From Neckera pumila (lineage: Eukaryota; Streptophyta; Bryopsida; Hypnales; Neckeraceae), in the NCBI GenBank assembly GCA_963969595.1, contig OZ018409.1:38515282-38579281 (forward strand): a stretch of DNA of 64,000 nucleotides, in the 5' to 3' direction. A program made the translations under genes and the position numbers. Within the stretch, counting starts at the first letter, position 1, and the number at the start of each line of letters is the position of its first letter. This document shows positions 15,350 through 26,720 of the stretch, piece by piece. The notes beneath the pieces were generated by a model. It made no database searches. It was not told the origin of the DNA and saw only the letters and a list, made by a program, of their open reading frames with translations.

Positions 15350-17136
15350 CCCTTAAAAGATCGTTTGTCCCCTCAGGGGACAATTTGGGTCTGGGCAAGT
15401 TCCTACTACTTCAATTTTTAGTAATACTTTTTGGGATTTTTCGAGGTTGTGTATTTTTGCGAGAACTTTGTGAATATATAATTTTTATTTTAATTGATGC
15501 CCGGGAGCAAAAGTTATGGTACAATAAGCAAAATTGGAGTTCGGCGGGCAGCCCAAAAAAAATCACAAAAAATCAAAATCATTTTTTTCCAAATTTTCTT
15601 GTTTATTTTCCAAAATAAGCATCTTCTCGAAAAAAATAACTTGTAGAATTCGTTTTTCAATGCAATTTTTAGAATTTTTCAAAAAAATTGTTAGACAAGG
15701 CTGGATTTTCTTGCTAGAACAATCTCACCATTGGAATTATTGTGATTCAATTCCGTCTAAAAGCTATTAACAATTTAGTTTTTTCTTCAATCTTGAACCC
15801 ACCTCTACTTAACAATCTTTAAAATTAACCCCTAAAGGTTCTTGACTATGTTTTCGCCAAAAACGCTCCAAAACTGCCATTTCTAATACAAGTATCAAAT
15901 TTCAGAAAAAAAACATTTTTGGACACATGTAACCGTAGGATCTCATAGTAAACTTGTTTGAGAAGATGTGGAAAAAATTTCAGAATTTTCCACCGTGTGG
16001 ACTGCAAGATAATAGCGGTTGAATTGACAAAAATCCTTTTTTTGTCCCTGCGAAAATCCGGGCAGCTGCCCTTCACAAGGTCACATTTGTATGAAAAAAT
16101 GTCCAAAATGGTGGTTACTCTTTGGACTCATTTTCCTGGACAAGTTGGATACATGCTTGAAAAAATTCAGATCATTTAGAATTGTACAACATATAGGAAA
16201 AAAATAGTAAGTAGAAAGAGGTAGAGAATGATTCAAAACACTAAATTGTTAAGAATTTATTTATGGAATTGAAAAATGCCAATCCCAACCGTTGTAATGT
16301 TGTAATAAACAATCTACACCCAAGGTTTTTATTTTTTTTCAAAAATATTGAAAATTGAATTAGATAAAGGACTTCAAAGTTTATTTTAGAGTTGAGATTC
16401 CATAACTACCCTCAAACTAAAAATCCTCATAACTTTTGACTCATAGATCCAAATGGAATGATTCAAAGCTTCCCACCTACATATAAATCTAAAGAACCAA
16501 TTTCAAATTTTTATTTCTTAAAAAATTGATTTTTAAAGAAGTTTTTTTTGCTGCCCGGGTTGCCCGCCAAGCAATGAAAACGACATATCATGCAATAACT
16601 TTTTAATCATGTAATCAAAAGTTATGAAAATTGTTGGGCCTTAAAGCTACTCCTCGGTAAAATGTTGTGTGAAAATTTCAAAGAAAAAAAATAAAACCTC
16701 CGCTCGTAGTGAGCTGCCCCAAAAAGCTATGTTCTCAAAAAAGCATGTTTAGTCCTTTAAGGGTTAAATGCTTTTTATCCTAAATTTTTTTGGGACATTC
16801 TTGACTCAACTACTTAACATAAATAAGTAGAAAATCAAATTCCATAGTGCAAAAGCATTGAACTAAAAAGAATTGAACTAAAAAGACTCAAAGCCAAAAG
16901 ATCTAGTCAAGCAAGGTACAAAAAAACTTATTTTCTTCACTTTAAGTGCATATATCTTGCAATGTACATGGTCAAACTTTCTGAAAATTCTTCCTTATAT
17001 TCATATACTAATCAAATATAAGATCTTACAGTTGGATATGCAAGAAAAAATAATTTTTAAAGCTCTTTTCTCTTTGCTATAGAAATGATAGTTTTGAGTG
17101 GTTTTTGATAGGAAAATCACCTTGGTCCTTTAGGAA
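15350..17136 (+). mobile_element. TTAA-flanked (piggyBac-like) MITE, type TT-1 (gamma-alpha), interrupted
   Basis: Element with left end CCCTTAAAAGATC and right end CCTTGGTCCTTTAGGAA, flanked by TTAA at 15346-15349 and 17137-17140. It has the TT-1 arrangement: a left arm with a subterminal palindrome (TTGTCCCCTCAGGGGACAA) and a right arm ending in the 'ttttgataggaaaatcaccttgg' region. It matches the uninterrupted copy at 62718-63647 on both sides of a nested TT-2a element (15829-16763). Without the insert it would be ~848 bp. There is no coding capacity. Confidence 0.88.
15829..16763 (+). mobile_element. TTAA-flanked MITE, type TT-2a (alpha-beta1), nested in TT-1
   Basis: A 935-bp element starting CCCCTAAAGGTTCTTGAC and ending AGTCCTTTAAGGG. 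It is flanked by TTAA at 15825-15828 and 16764-16767. The host (TT-1) copy at 62718-63647 has a single TTAA at the equivalent point (63283-63286, in AAAATTAAGTGC), so this insertion duplicated TTAA. The left arm carries 'gctccaaaactgccatttctaatac' and the right arm 'gttgggccttaaagctactcctcgg'. No ORF of note. Confidence 0.92.
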
Positions 17137-17140
17137 TTAA

Positions 17141-17750
17141 CAAATGTACACATTCCCTAAGATTTTAAAGAAGTGATTGTGGGTGCACATATCAGGCAGA
17201 AATTGTGGAAATCTGTCACTTTTCAAGGTAGTGAGAAAAAAATGAAAAATGAAAGTTCTTTTTTGAAATTCAACTCAACACATTTGTACCAAACTACTAT
17301 AGGAATGTGCTAAAAAAATTCAAAAACTTTGACTACGTGGATTGAAAGATTATTATGTTTGAAGTTAGAATTAAAAAGTTTTTTTTTGACCTTGTTCAAC
17401 AAGATCAATTGACTTTTAACTCCTAGAGTGAGAATTGTACACTACACACAGTTCTTTTTTTTTTGGACATTTCCATCTTGTATCAAGTAAGTTACATACC
17501 TACCAAATTCCAAAATTATGGGAGGAGATTTGCACATGTTGTCCAAGCTGCCTGAAAAGTTCAAGACAACGTAACTTTTGCCCTAGACACCCGATTGGAA
17601 GAAAAAAAATTATACTTCCAATAAGGAGTTACATGTTTCACACCTTGTATCAAAATTTCGTGAACATCCGACCACAATTGAGTTTGAACATAACTAGCTG
17701 AGATCTCTTGCCATACCATGGACGGTCACTTGGTCTTGGTCCTGTAGGGG
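17141..17750 (+). mobile_element. Probable diverged TTAA-flanked element abutting TT-1
   Basis: The right end reads TTGGTCCTGTAGGGG followed by TTAA (17751-17754), matching the family terminus. The left limit is taken as the TTAA at 17137-17140, shared with the neighbouring TT-1, but the first bases (CAAATGTACAC) do not resemble the usual CCCCTAAAGG end, so this end is uncertain. The interior has some family-like phrasing ('ctttgactacgtggattgaaagatt') but is not a clear TT-1, TT-2 or TT-3. Confidence 0.5.
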
Positions 17751-19087
17751 TTAATAACAGGAATGACTCTGAAGGTCCTGAGAGCTATCAAATTAGCTGT
17801 ATATTGCGGTCTGTTAATCCAACAATTGTTATGGCATCCAAGTGTTGCAACTTGCACCCATCTCCTTGTTTTTATATCCACGTGTCATCTACCAGACATT
17901 TTAGAAGCTCCATGTTTGAGGGAAAAAAGTGTCCTAAACTTTCCTAGCAGTTCATTGCGGTGGGCCCGTACAGGTTGTGTCTACTTTTGGGTAATTCAAC
18001 ATTTAATATGGATACCCCATTTCAAAATTGCCCCCATTTTGTAATCAGTGGAGTTAGGATTGTAGGGAAAAGCCACAATCAATTAGGTCTGATAGGAACA
18101 GTTAAGTTAAGCTTAACCCATTTGGCTGTTGTGAATTACCAACAACCAACAGGAGTTTGTTTTGTTTTTGTTTTTATGGATTAGTATGGGGTCAGATATT
18201 TTGGTAAACAATCACAGGTGCCCATACAAACAAAAAGAGAAGTTCTACTATGCATCAGGATGAAAGCTTCTACTCCGTACTTCACTTCACATGGTTACCA
18301 TTTGGAATTGGGAGGGCCCCCTTTACCCCGACCCCGGCTTTCCAACGGAATTTGTGGAAGTACTTACGTACGCCGTAGGTGCTTTTGAATGTAACGTACA
18401 CCAAGATGTGATTGAATTTTTGGAATGACTTTTGGAGAAATGTTAACCCATTTGTCCCATGTCACTTTTGTTGCCTGGGGCCAGTTACCAGGTGCGTCTC
18501 CAAATGGCATCCAAATGGAACAAAGCCAACTGCTGGAACAAGATAAGAATTGAGTGCAAAAACCAACTTGGGGAACTATTAGACGAACTTTCCCATTTAA
18601 GCAAAGGGACCCATTGCTGCCGTGCTTTCCAAGGGGAAAAAAAGACCAAAAAAACCAGCCTGTTTATGGCTTGCAACTGAACCAGTTTTTTTTTGTTTTT
18701 TTTTAACTTTTTTTTATTTTTATTTGATTTTTTTTAACCTCTTTCCAAGATAGATGGGGACAGAGATGGATGGACAAGTGAGTGCAACCAATCTCCATAA
18801 AGAGTTGGAATTACCACAGGCTTTGGGTTTGCACTTGCAACCTACAGTGTGTAGTTGTAGTACCATCCATCCAGCACATTGGAAGCCGGCTTCATAATGA
18901 GGGACGGAGACGAAACCAACAGGTCACCCATGTACCCGATGGACAGAATGGGCAAGAAAATCATGAGGCAGGTAAAAGTGGTCCGGGCCACTGAAATTGC
19001 CCACATACTGCAAATGGTGGGGGGGGGGGATCCAATCTTGCCCACAAAGGATTTACACCCCAGGCCACTGTAATAATTATAATAACA

Positions 19088-19088
19088 A

Positions 19089-19127
<39 letters not shown>

Positions 19128-19130
19128 ATA
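19088..19130. repeat. (TAAA)n microsatellite
   Basis: About ten uninterrupted copies of the tetranucleotide. The minus-strand reading frame across it produces an artefactual YLFI repeat. Confidence 0.95.
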
Positions 19131-19198
19131 CTACATTTGAAAGCTTGAAATGTAAACAACTGGTATATGTGAAAAGGGCTGACTCGACAAGCAAGTGT

Positions 19199-19513
19199 CA
19201 AAATTGAATTTCCACGTCAAATTCTCAAGGATCCACATCACCTCACACCATTCACAAGATGGCATGTGGCACTTTTTTTTTTTTTTTTTTTTTTTTACAA
19301 GAATGACTTTGTTCATGCCAAATTTGACCTTCACATAACCAAAGTAGTACATACCAAATGTGAAGGTCTGATTCAGCACTCAGCTATTGAAATTGAATTT
19401 CCACGTCAGATTTTCAGGTGGTCCACGTCACCTCACACCATTCACAAGATTACACATGGCACTTATGTTTAACGGAAATGACTTCATTTATGCCAAATCT
19501 GACCTTCATAAGT
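19199..19513 (+). repeat. Two tandem copies of a ~130-145 bp unit, 189-bp period
   Basis: The first unit (about 19199-19340) and second unit (about 19388-19513) share 'aaattgaatttccacgtca', 'cacctcacaccattcacaag' and 'atgccaaat(t/c)tgaccttca' in the same order. A poly(T) tract interrupts the first. A reverse-complement relative lies at 41340-41475, so the unit also exists as a dispersed repeat. Confidence 0.8.
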
Positions 19514-20066
19514 GTAGGATAATAGAGTACTTTTACATAGTGGCACAAATAGGGTGGGTCTCCTACTTTACCTTACTTTACCTTATTAGTTGATTCCCCA
19601 CTGTCTCGGATGCGAGTGACTGCTGAAGAAAGCAATGGGTGGGGGTGGGACAATTCCATGGGTGCACGGCCTCGGTCCCCCGGGTGGTGGCCAGAGGTGC
19701 CAAAAGCCTGGGCGGACGACGGACGACGGATGCGGCCTACTATTATTATTATTGTGCGGGCAGGGGGGCTGAGTGTGCCAAGCATGTCGGGTTAAGTTAC
19801 TCCAGTTTGAGTTCAGTTCAGTTGTCTTCTGTTCCGTGGCTGGGAAGGGAAGAGATGGGAGTAAGTAATTGTCCACCTCATCACTGCCGCTCCTCATGAG
19901 CATGTGAAAGCAATAACTTGCCCACTCAATCAGTAGTCCGCAATCATGGGGCCAAAATCAGAACGGAAATGAAAAAGATGGGTTTGGTTTTTCTTTCTTC
20001 TTTCATGCCCGCGGGGGACGCAGGTCTAAACAACTAAATAAACGTCCACCATGTCCCTTGCTACTA

Positions 20067-20508
20067 AGGTAAGGCAACCCATTGTGGTCAAATGACCCAT
20101 GGGGGACACACAATGACCCCATTGTGGTTTTTCTGACCACAATCAACATCTCACCTAACTTCATTGGAGTAATTAGTGACCCTGTTAGGAACATGCAGTA
20201 ATTTCAATGTAAGTCATTGTAGGAAGTGACTTTTTATGGCCATCCACATATAAAAAAAAATTGTCTCCTTTAGAAGAGGTAGGTGAGCATTATGGATACA
20301 CTTGCAGTTGGTTTTGGGGTAGTCTGTCGACTTCTTTGGGCTGAACACTTGAGAAATTCATAGCTAATTCATACTCTGTCTGAAAATTATGATTTCAATT
20401 GCCTTCACAAATTCTCATACTTGTCTTCACATGGTAAAAAAATTGAAAAACTTTGGTGATGGGATGATGGCAGACTCCTAATTCTGACCACAATGGGCTG
20501 CTTTACCT
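20067..20508. mobile_element. TA-flanked MITE with AGGTA...TACCT ends (442 bp)
   Basis: The left end AGGTAAGGCAACCCATTGTG is matched by the inverted right end (...CACAATGGGCTGCTTTACCT). TA lies immediately outside both ends (20065-20066 and 20509-20510). A TA duplication suggests the Tc1/mariner superfamily, as for plant Stowaway elements, although the terminal sequence is not the Stowaway one. The interior is non-coding. Confidence 0.8.
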
Positions 20509-20543
20509 TACCCCTTTAGGTGAGCTGAACCATAAAAGCTTTA

Positions 20544-20846
20544 AGGTAGTCTGCTCTTAAACCGACCATTTAAGAGCTGATAGCCTTTTCAGGGAAGTTA
20601 AACTCCTTGAAACAATATTCAGTAAATTTTTATAGGAAGAAAAATGGAATTGGCATCTAACCCAAGTCGTTTCATTCTTTTTGGACCTTTGTGGAATTAG
20701 TTACAAATTTTTTGAAGTTGAAATGCAGGAGTCACTAAAACCAACCACCTCCTGAATTGTATACTGCTAGTACATTGAAGAAAGCAAAATGTACCTCTGT
20801 GTCATATTTGCTTCTAGAGCCCGCTTACTTTTAGGGCAGACTACCT
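20544..20846 (+). mobile_element. AGGTAGTC MITE, copy a (303 bp)
   Basis: Ends AGGTAGTCTGCTCTTAAAC and ...TTTTAGGGCAGACTACCT form inverted repeats flanked by TA (20542-20543 and 20847-20848). The interior ('gggaagttaaactccttgaaa', 'ggcatctaacccaag', 'gttgaaatgca', 'aaagcaaaatgtac') matches copies at 41010-41312 (same orientation) and 40391-40687 (opposite). Confidence 0.87.
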
Positions 20847-21123
20847 TAGTTGATTGATTTCCCTGCAGCCTTTGATTATTGGTGTCTCACTCCGTAGATG
20901 CCAATTATCAATCAGTGGGAGCCAATTATTGATAAATTTTGACATTCATGGTCAGATTGATGTGCAGATTGAAAACTTTCAATTGGTTCCTGGTTTACAA
21001 TGATCAAAGTTTGGGTCCAATTTCCAAAGAAAGACACTCCACTTTTGTGGGAGATGAAACTACAATCCAGTTTCCAATTTTCTTCAGGACATGCTTCTGG
21101 TTCAAAATTACTTGATCCAGCTA

Positions 21124-22444
21124 AGGTAACCAACCTATTTCCAATCACTTAACCCCTAAAGGTTTTTGACTATGTTTTCACCAAAAATGCTCCAAAATTG
21201 CCATTTCTAATACAAGTACCAAAATTTAGAAAAAAAAAACATTCTTGGACACATGTAACCGTAAGATCTTGCAGTACACTAGTTCAAGATGTTGTGGAAA
21301 AAGTTTCAGAAATTTCCACCTTGTGGATTGCAAGATAATAGCGTTTGAATTGACAAAAATTCTATATTTGTCCCTGCAAAAATCCGGTCAGCTGCACTTC
21401 ATAAGGTCACAATTGTATGACAAAATGTCCAAAATGGTGGTTACTTTTTATATTCATTCTTCAAGACAAGTTGACTACATGCTTGAAAAATTTCAGATCA
21501 TTTGGAATTGTAAAACATATAGGAAAAAAATAGGAAGTAGAATGAACTAGAGAATGATTCAAAATACTAAATTGTTAACCATTTATTTAAAGAATTGAAA
21601 AATGCCAATCCCAATGGTTGTAATGTTCCAATAAACAATATAGATGTAATGGATTAATTTTTTTCCAAAAATATTGAAAATTGAGTTAAATAAAGGACTT
21701 CAAAGTTTATTTAGAGTAGAGATTTCATAACTAGCCATAAACTACCCTAAACTAAGAATCCTCATAACTTTTGATTCAATAATCAAAATGGAATGATCAA
21801 AGCTTCCCACATATATATAAATCTAGATAACCAATTTCAAGTTTTATTTTTTTAAAAGTGGTTTTTGAAGAAGTTTTTTGAGCTACCCAAGATGCTCGCC
21901 AAATGTTGAAAATCACATATCATGTAATAACTTTTTAACCGTACAGTCAAAAGTTATGAAAATTGTTGGGCCTTAAAGCTACTCCTTGGAAAAATGTTGT
22001 GTTAAACTTTTAAAGAAAAAAAATGAAAACTCCATTCGTAGTGAGCTGCCCAAAATTGCTACGTTGCCAAAAAACGCAATTTGGTCCTTTAGGGGTTAAA
22101 GTACGCATATTTGGAGCACAACTTTTTTGAGTGCAAATTTTTTTCCATATATGGAAATAGAGTTTGGAAGAATTGAATATTTTTCCAAAATTTTATTACC
22201 AAAATTATAATTACCATGAATTTTTTAGTGGAAGAATCTTTAGACCTATAACGATGATATAGGCTTTTCTATTTTTGACCATAAGCTCATTGCAAAATCG
22301 ACCAAGGATTGGTTACAATATTGAGTGCCTTGTAGCCAATCATATTGCGCCACACTTGCTCCGGGAATTGAGCCACAAATTCACAGAATGACAACAGTCT
22401 ATATCACCAAAATGGGAAGGTGATCAAAAAGGGGTTGGCTACCT
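21124..22444. mobile_element. AGGTAACC MITE (TA-flanked) interrupted by a TT-2a element
   Basis: The left end AGGTAACCAACCTATTTCC and right end ...GGGGTTGGCTACCT are inverted repeats with TA outside both (21122-21123 and 22445-22446). A complete TT-2a element with its TTAA (21153-22095) is inserted 29 bp inside the left end. The host without the insert would be ~374 bp. The nesting order makes the TT-2a insertion the younger event. Confidence 0.75.
21153..22095 (+). mobile_element. TTAA-flanked MITE, type TT-2a (alpha-beta1)
   Basis: A 943-bp element from CCCCTAAAGGTTTTTGAC to TTTGGTCCTTTAGGGG, with TTAA at 21149-21152 and 22096-22099. It is collinear with 15829-16763 throughout. It sits within the AGGTAACC element at 21124-22444. 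No coding capacity. Confidence 0.92.
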
Positions 22445-22561
22445 TATCTTATGTTACCCCAACATTGAGTACATAAACAAAATGAGATAGAATATTTGGT
22501 GGCTAAAAATTCAACACACAAGTTTTCAAATTGTCTCTTGTAAATTTTAAAACATTTTTAA

Positions 22562-23389
22562 TCCCTGAAGGATTGTTGTTCCTTCGGGGGACAAATGCAA
22601 TTTTGGGCAGGTACCTGTGGGCTAAATTTTTGTCCTGATTTTTGGAAACTTTTTTGAAGATAGAAAAACTAATAAGCTTTGTGGGGATATATATTTTTTT
22701 TAATCGGTGCTCGGGGAAAAATGTTATGCCCAAATAAGCTCAAAACAAGGAAGAGGGGGCAACAAAATTTTGCAAAAAAGCTTTAATTTTTTTCTTACAG
22801 TTTTTTCTAATAGATTATATTTTTGTCTATCCAAAAAGCTTTGATTCATTTCATTTGGACAATCTTGTTTCATGGACAATTAGAGCATCTTCTTGAAAAA
22901 ATAACTTGTTAGATTCATTTCTGAATGCAATTTTTTCAATTCCAAAAAAAAAAAGTTCCACATGATTTAATTTGTTTTCAAGAACAATCTCACCACTAAA
23001 ATTAGTGCATTTTAATTCCATCTAAAAGATATTAATATTTTAAATTTTCCTTCTATCTTGTACCTACTTCTACTTACAATTTTTTTAATATTGAAAAGAA
23101 AGTTTTTTTTTGAATTTTCTTAAGTTAAAAATGTTCAAAAAATTTAAGTTAAAAAGGTTCAAAGTCAAAAAATCTAGTCCCGTAGTGTGCTAAAAAACTA
23201 GTATTTTTCACTTTAAACATAGATATCTTGCAATTTGTGCAATCACAAATTCTGAAATTTTTCCTATACTAGTTAGACATAAGATCCTATAATAAGATGT
23301 GCAAAAAAAACAATTTTTTTTACTCTTTGCTATAGAAATGGCAGTTTTGAGTGGTTTTTGGCAGTACAAAGGCCTTGATCCTTTAGTGG
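22562..23389 (+). mobile_element. TTAA-flanked MITE, type TT-1 (gamma-alpha)
   Basis: Left end TCCCTGAAGGATTG after TTAA (22558-22561). Right end TTGATCCTTTAGTGG followed by ATAA, a decayed TTAA. The subterminal palindrome is present in mutated form (TTGTTCCTTCGGGGGACAA). The interior is collinear with 62718-63647. The worn ends suggest an older insertion. Confidence 0.83.
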
Positions 23390-23393
23390 ATAA

Positions 23394-23810
23394 ACTAGTA
23401 GCTGGGAGCAAGGTAATTTGATAAATGTCAAATCAAAAAATAATCTATAACTAAAAGTTCATTGTTGAGTATATATTATATATTGTACTTGTAGGGTAGA
23501 TGCAATAAATAATGATTCTTAAAATAGATGCCTAATTTTGAGGGATAATTTTGTTTTAATAGTATGTCAAAATTCATTCTTGGTAAAGAAAAAATATTAT
23601 GTAAAAAAGTGCTGATTTTGACATTTTCTTACAATAATGTAACATTCTAAACTGGCAATGAAGCAGAAGTCCTTAAACCAAACAAATGTAAGAGAACTAA
23701 TATAAGAATCTACAAATATTTAGATGGATGAAAATACAAAGATTATATATGCTTGGGACATGTTTGTGTTCATCCGTTGTTCAAAATTTGAACGTCTTGT
23801 CCTTTAGAAG
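23394..23810 (+). mobile_element. Possible short TTAA-family element (TT-4) next to TT-1
   Basis: The right end reads CTTGTCCTTTAGAAG followed by TTAA (23811-23814). The last ~170 bp ('caaatgtaagagaactaatat...aagaatct', 'gatggatgaaaa', 'aaatttgaacg') match 63690-63845, which likewise sits directly right of a TT-1 copy. The left end is not defined. Confidence 0.45.
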
Positions 23811-24110
23811 TTAAGAATGTTATTATTTCCTTTTCAATTATCTACAACATTACAAAAATCATATTTAATTGAATAACTATCAAAACCTTTTTCAATTTGA
23901 ATATACTAAACCACTAAAACAATTTCAAATTAAGATGATATCACCAAAGTTTGGATGAATGTATATATCTACTTAAATGAATAAAAGTTATTTCATTCAT
24001 GATCTATATAATTATGGGTGTAAACAACTTCATCAAAATCGTGAAGATTGCAAGTTATACTACCTTGGAAGACATATGAAACTTTCGTTGGCATCGACAG
24101 CTTTGGAAGA

Positions 24111-24124
24111 AAATTATTATTATT

Positions 24125-24175
<51 letters not shown>

Positions 24176-24254
24176 TGGTATATTCGTATGTGTTTGTATG
24201 CTTGCAGTGTCTCTTCTTTTGTTAGCGTTGACAGATTTTTTTAAAGAGATTATT

Positions 24255-24325
<71 letters not shown>
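24111..24325. repeat. Two (AAT)n/(ATT)n microsatellite blocks
   Basis: 24111-24175 switches from (ATT)n to (AAT)n and back, so it can fold on itself. 24250-24325 is a long (AAT)n run. Between them lies ~75 bp of ordinary sequence. The long open frames crossing these blocks on both strands (poly-N, poly-I, poly-L) are artefacts. Confidence 0.95.
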
Positions 24326-24327
<2 letters not shown>

Positions 24328-24642
24328 TTTGGTATCTCTCCCTTACAACACAATCATTGACAGTGGTGCACATTAGTGCAAAGCCCTAGTGAATTAATAA
24401 ATTATTCATAAAATTGTAAAATTATAAAATATAAAAAAATCTACTATATTAAGTACACAACGTCATGCCCTCCATTAGAGTTCCTGTCACAAAATCCGTT
24501 ACATTTTCATCCCAAAGAGATATCATCCAATTATTCATCCAATGTTCATGATGAGAAGCTAAAGTGCTGCAAATGAGTGTTCTTCCTTGTTTTGAGTAGA
24601 ACAAGTTTTTACAATTTGAAATTGCTAGTATAAATATAACTA

Positions 24643-25286
24643 AGGTAGACCAACCCAATTTTGTTTGTTGCCCAATTCCGTCATCCTACTTTTGGCTCCA
24701 ATTCTATCATTGAAACATCCAAATCCGTTCATTTAATGACAAAATCATTGCATTAATCCCTAAACATCTCAATCCTTTTTTGAATTTTTGCACAACTTTA
24801 CTTATATCTTTGTACAAAACCATCATTTACTGGAATTTCATGAATTTGGGCATTAAGGAAGGTTGTCTTTTCTAGATTCAAGTTTTGCATTGGATGAATG
24901 AGAACTTAGTTGGATGAAACAATGCCTTGAAGGCATCTGTTCATCGTCCAAAATATGGATGTCGGAGCGCTTCAAGGTTTAATGCCAATAAGGGATAACA
25001 ATCCTACATTGGTGAATACTTAATTACCATTGGATGCATGGAAAGGTGGTTATGAGTTGTTAATTGGACGTTTGTGACTCCACTCTATGAGTAGTTTTGT
25101 AATTTCAGGACAGACTCCACTTCAATCATAAATTCACAGAAATTACAATTTTAATCGAAAAATTATAATTCCACTTGGGTTTGATTCGTGAAACAAGCGC
25201 ACGCCTCTGCAAATATGTGCCCCTCTTGGAGTTGGCCCCCAAGATATTCAGATTGTGAATCAGGGTGGAAATAGGCTTGTCTACCT
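24643..25286. mobile_element. AGGTAGACC MITE (TA-flanked, 644 bp)
   Basis: Left end AGGTAGACCAACCC and right end GGCTTGTCTACCT are inverted repeats with TA outside both (24641-24642 and 25287-25288). The inverted match is only ~14 bp and imperfect, so this rests on the termini and their likeness to the other AGGTA elements in the window. The interior has no recognised gene. Confidence 0.55.
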
Positions 25287-25675
25287 TACAATCGTCTAAA
25301 ACTTCACTCTGAGTAACTGTATCTCCATCGGTACCATCATGATTTCCTTTCCTTTGTTCTGCTTTTTGTTTGTGCTTCTGTTCATTTTGCATTTTTGCCC
25401 TTCAGTCTTCTAATGATTGGAATCAATGATCCTTAGTTCCATTATTGCTCTTAAATGGGCTGCATGTGTTCAACAAGCGAGACTCATCAGACAAGGAACT
25501 CCAAAGTGGAGCCAAGCCGTGACACCTGTTGAGAGATCCGATGCTCCGTCTTTCTTTCGGAGGAATTGGGATGAAAATTCCCATGAAATAAAAAATTTAG
25601 TAGACAAAAGCAGTTTATAGATCTGAACCAATAAGACAGGGAGTTGAAAGTCGATCAATAATTCAATTAACCCAG

Positions 25676-25711
25676 AAAGGAAGGATGGAAGGATGGAAGG
25701 AAGGAAGGAAA
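25676..25711. repeat. (GGAA)n/(GGAT)n microsatellite
   Basis: A short run of GGAA and GGAT units. Confidence 0.9.
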
Positions 25712-25754
25712 GACCCTATAACCATGAAAAGAACCAAGGAAAAAAAAAAAAAAA

Positions 25755-26110
25755 ATTGATATTTTGTTGAAATGGCGGTATTCTACAAACTTCATAACAT
25801 CAGTAGCTCTACAGTGATGGTGTGGTATATTCCACACCCCAACAGTGTTTCATCAGTAGTAGTTATTGATGAATTATTGATGAATTAAGTAAAATTCATT
25901 AGACATGTGGAGGATGTAGAGGCACACCTCATTGTAGAACCAAGGCAACATCAACACAAGCTACTGAATGTTATGTTGGTGCTTTCTAGTTTAGAGCGTG
26001 CTATCTGAAACCTATACTAGTCCTAGACTATAGGGCTAAAGAAGGAATGGAATGAAGAAATGGCAAATTTCATATGCCATAATAACAAAAATTTCCTTAA
26101 GAAAATCATT
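25755..26110. repeat. Dispersed repeat R6, copy 1
   Basis: Starts 'aattgatattttgttgaaatgg' and ends 'aaatttcatatgccataat'. The same beginning and end, with shared interior ('gaaacctatactag', 'taaagaaggaatgga'), occur at 30421-30600 in a shorter form. No terminal inverted repeats are seen. The copy here carries extra sequence in the middle (about 25800-25980). Confidence 0.6.
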
Positions 26111-26339
26111 GCTTCGTATACTTCATTTTCCATATAATTTATTTGAGTGGAGTTTCTTTACTTATTTATTCTTTTTACTTTTAAGTGCAATAAAATGCAT
26201 GTTCTTTATATTTCTTGAAATTTTCTATTTTTTTCTTGAAAATTTTGAAATCACTATGAATTTTTTTAAGAAAATTCATATCAAATACTTTTAAAGATAT
26301 CAAATTTGGTTTTAAAGATTTGAAATTTTGGCCATTGGC

Positions 26340-26720
26340 ATGCGTTGCACTGTAATATAGCATCATGGTGTGAAACAAAAATTTGATTCATTTTTAAAAT
26401 TGAAAATCAATAGACCTTGGTTATTACAAGTCCAATGTTCAAACTGTAGTAAAATGGCAAATTATATGAATTGTTCAAAATGGAGCTAAGACTCATATTT
26501 TACTCTATTTTGAAAAATTCTATGAAAGATTTTATATTTTTTATCCATTTTGAATAATCCATAAAGAAAATTATCTAATTTTCATGCCTAAAATTCAAAT
26601 CAGGAACAAGGAAGTAGGAGTTGCCAAAATACACTAGAAAAATATCTTTTGTGATTTTTTTAGCATCTTCTTCTACAAAAAAAAGTCAATAATATCTCAG
26701 AGTAGAAATTACCACCACCT
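26340..26720. repeat. Dispersed repeat R3, copy 2
   Basis: Related to 9950-10290 and 42640-42990 through shared ordered phrases ('catggtgtgaaac', 'caatgttcaaactgtagtaaaat', 'gccaaaatacacta', 'agcatcttcttcta'). No ends can be defined. The following stretch to ~27740 is AT-rich with no gene recognised. Confidence 0.5.

Larger units (their letters stand above)
17755..20064. other. Intergenic DNA with simple repeats, no gene recognised
   Basis: Mixed-composition DNA without a recognisable coding region. It contains poly(T) near 18687-18735, a G-run near 19019-19029, a (TAAA)n microsatellite at 19088-19130, a poly(T) tract at 19273-19296 and an (ATT)n run near 19740. Open frames across these tracts are products of low complexity. 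A local duplication at 19199-19513 is listed separately. Confidence 0.5.

Noticed and set aside
18842..19201. Minus-strand frame of 119 codons containing a YLFI repeat
   Set aside because: It crosses the (TAAA)n microsatellite and lacks any domain.
23993..24389. Open frames of 113-126 codons on both strands rich in L, I and N
   Set aside because: They are translations of (AAT)n/(ATT)n microsatellites, not genes.
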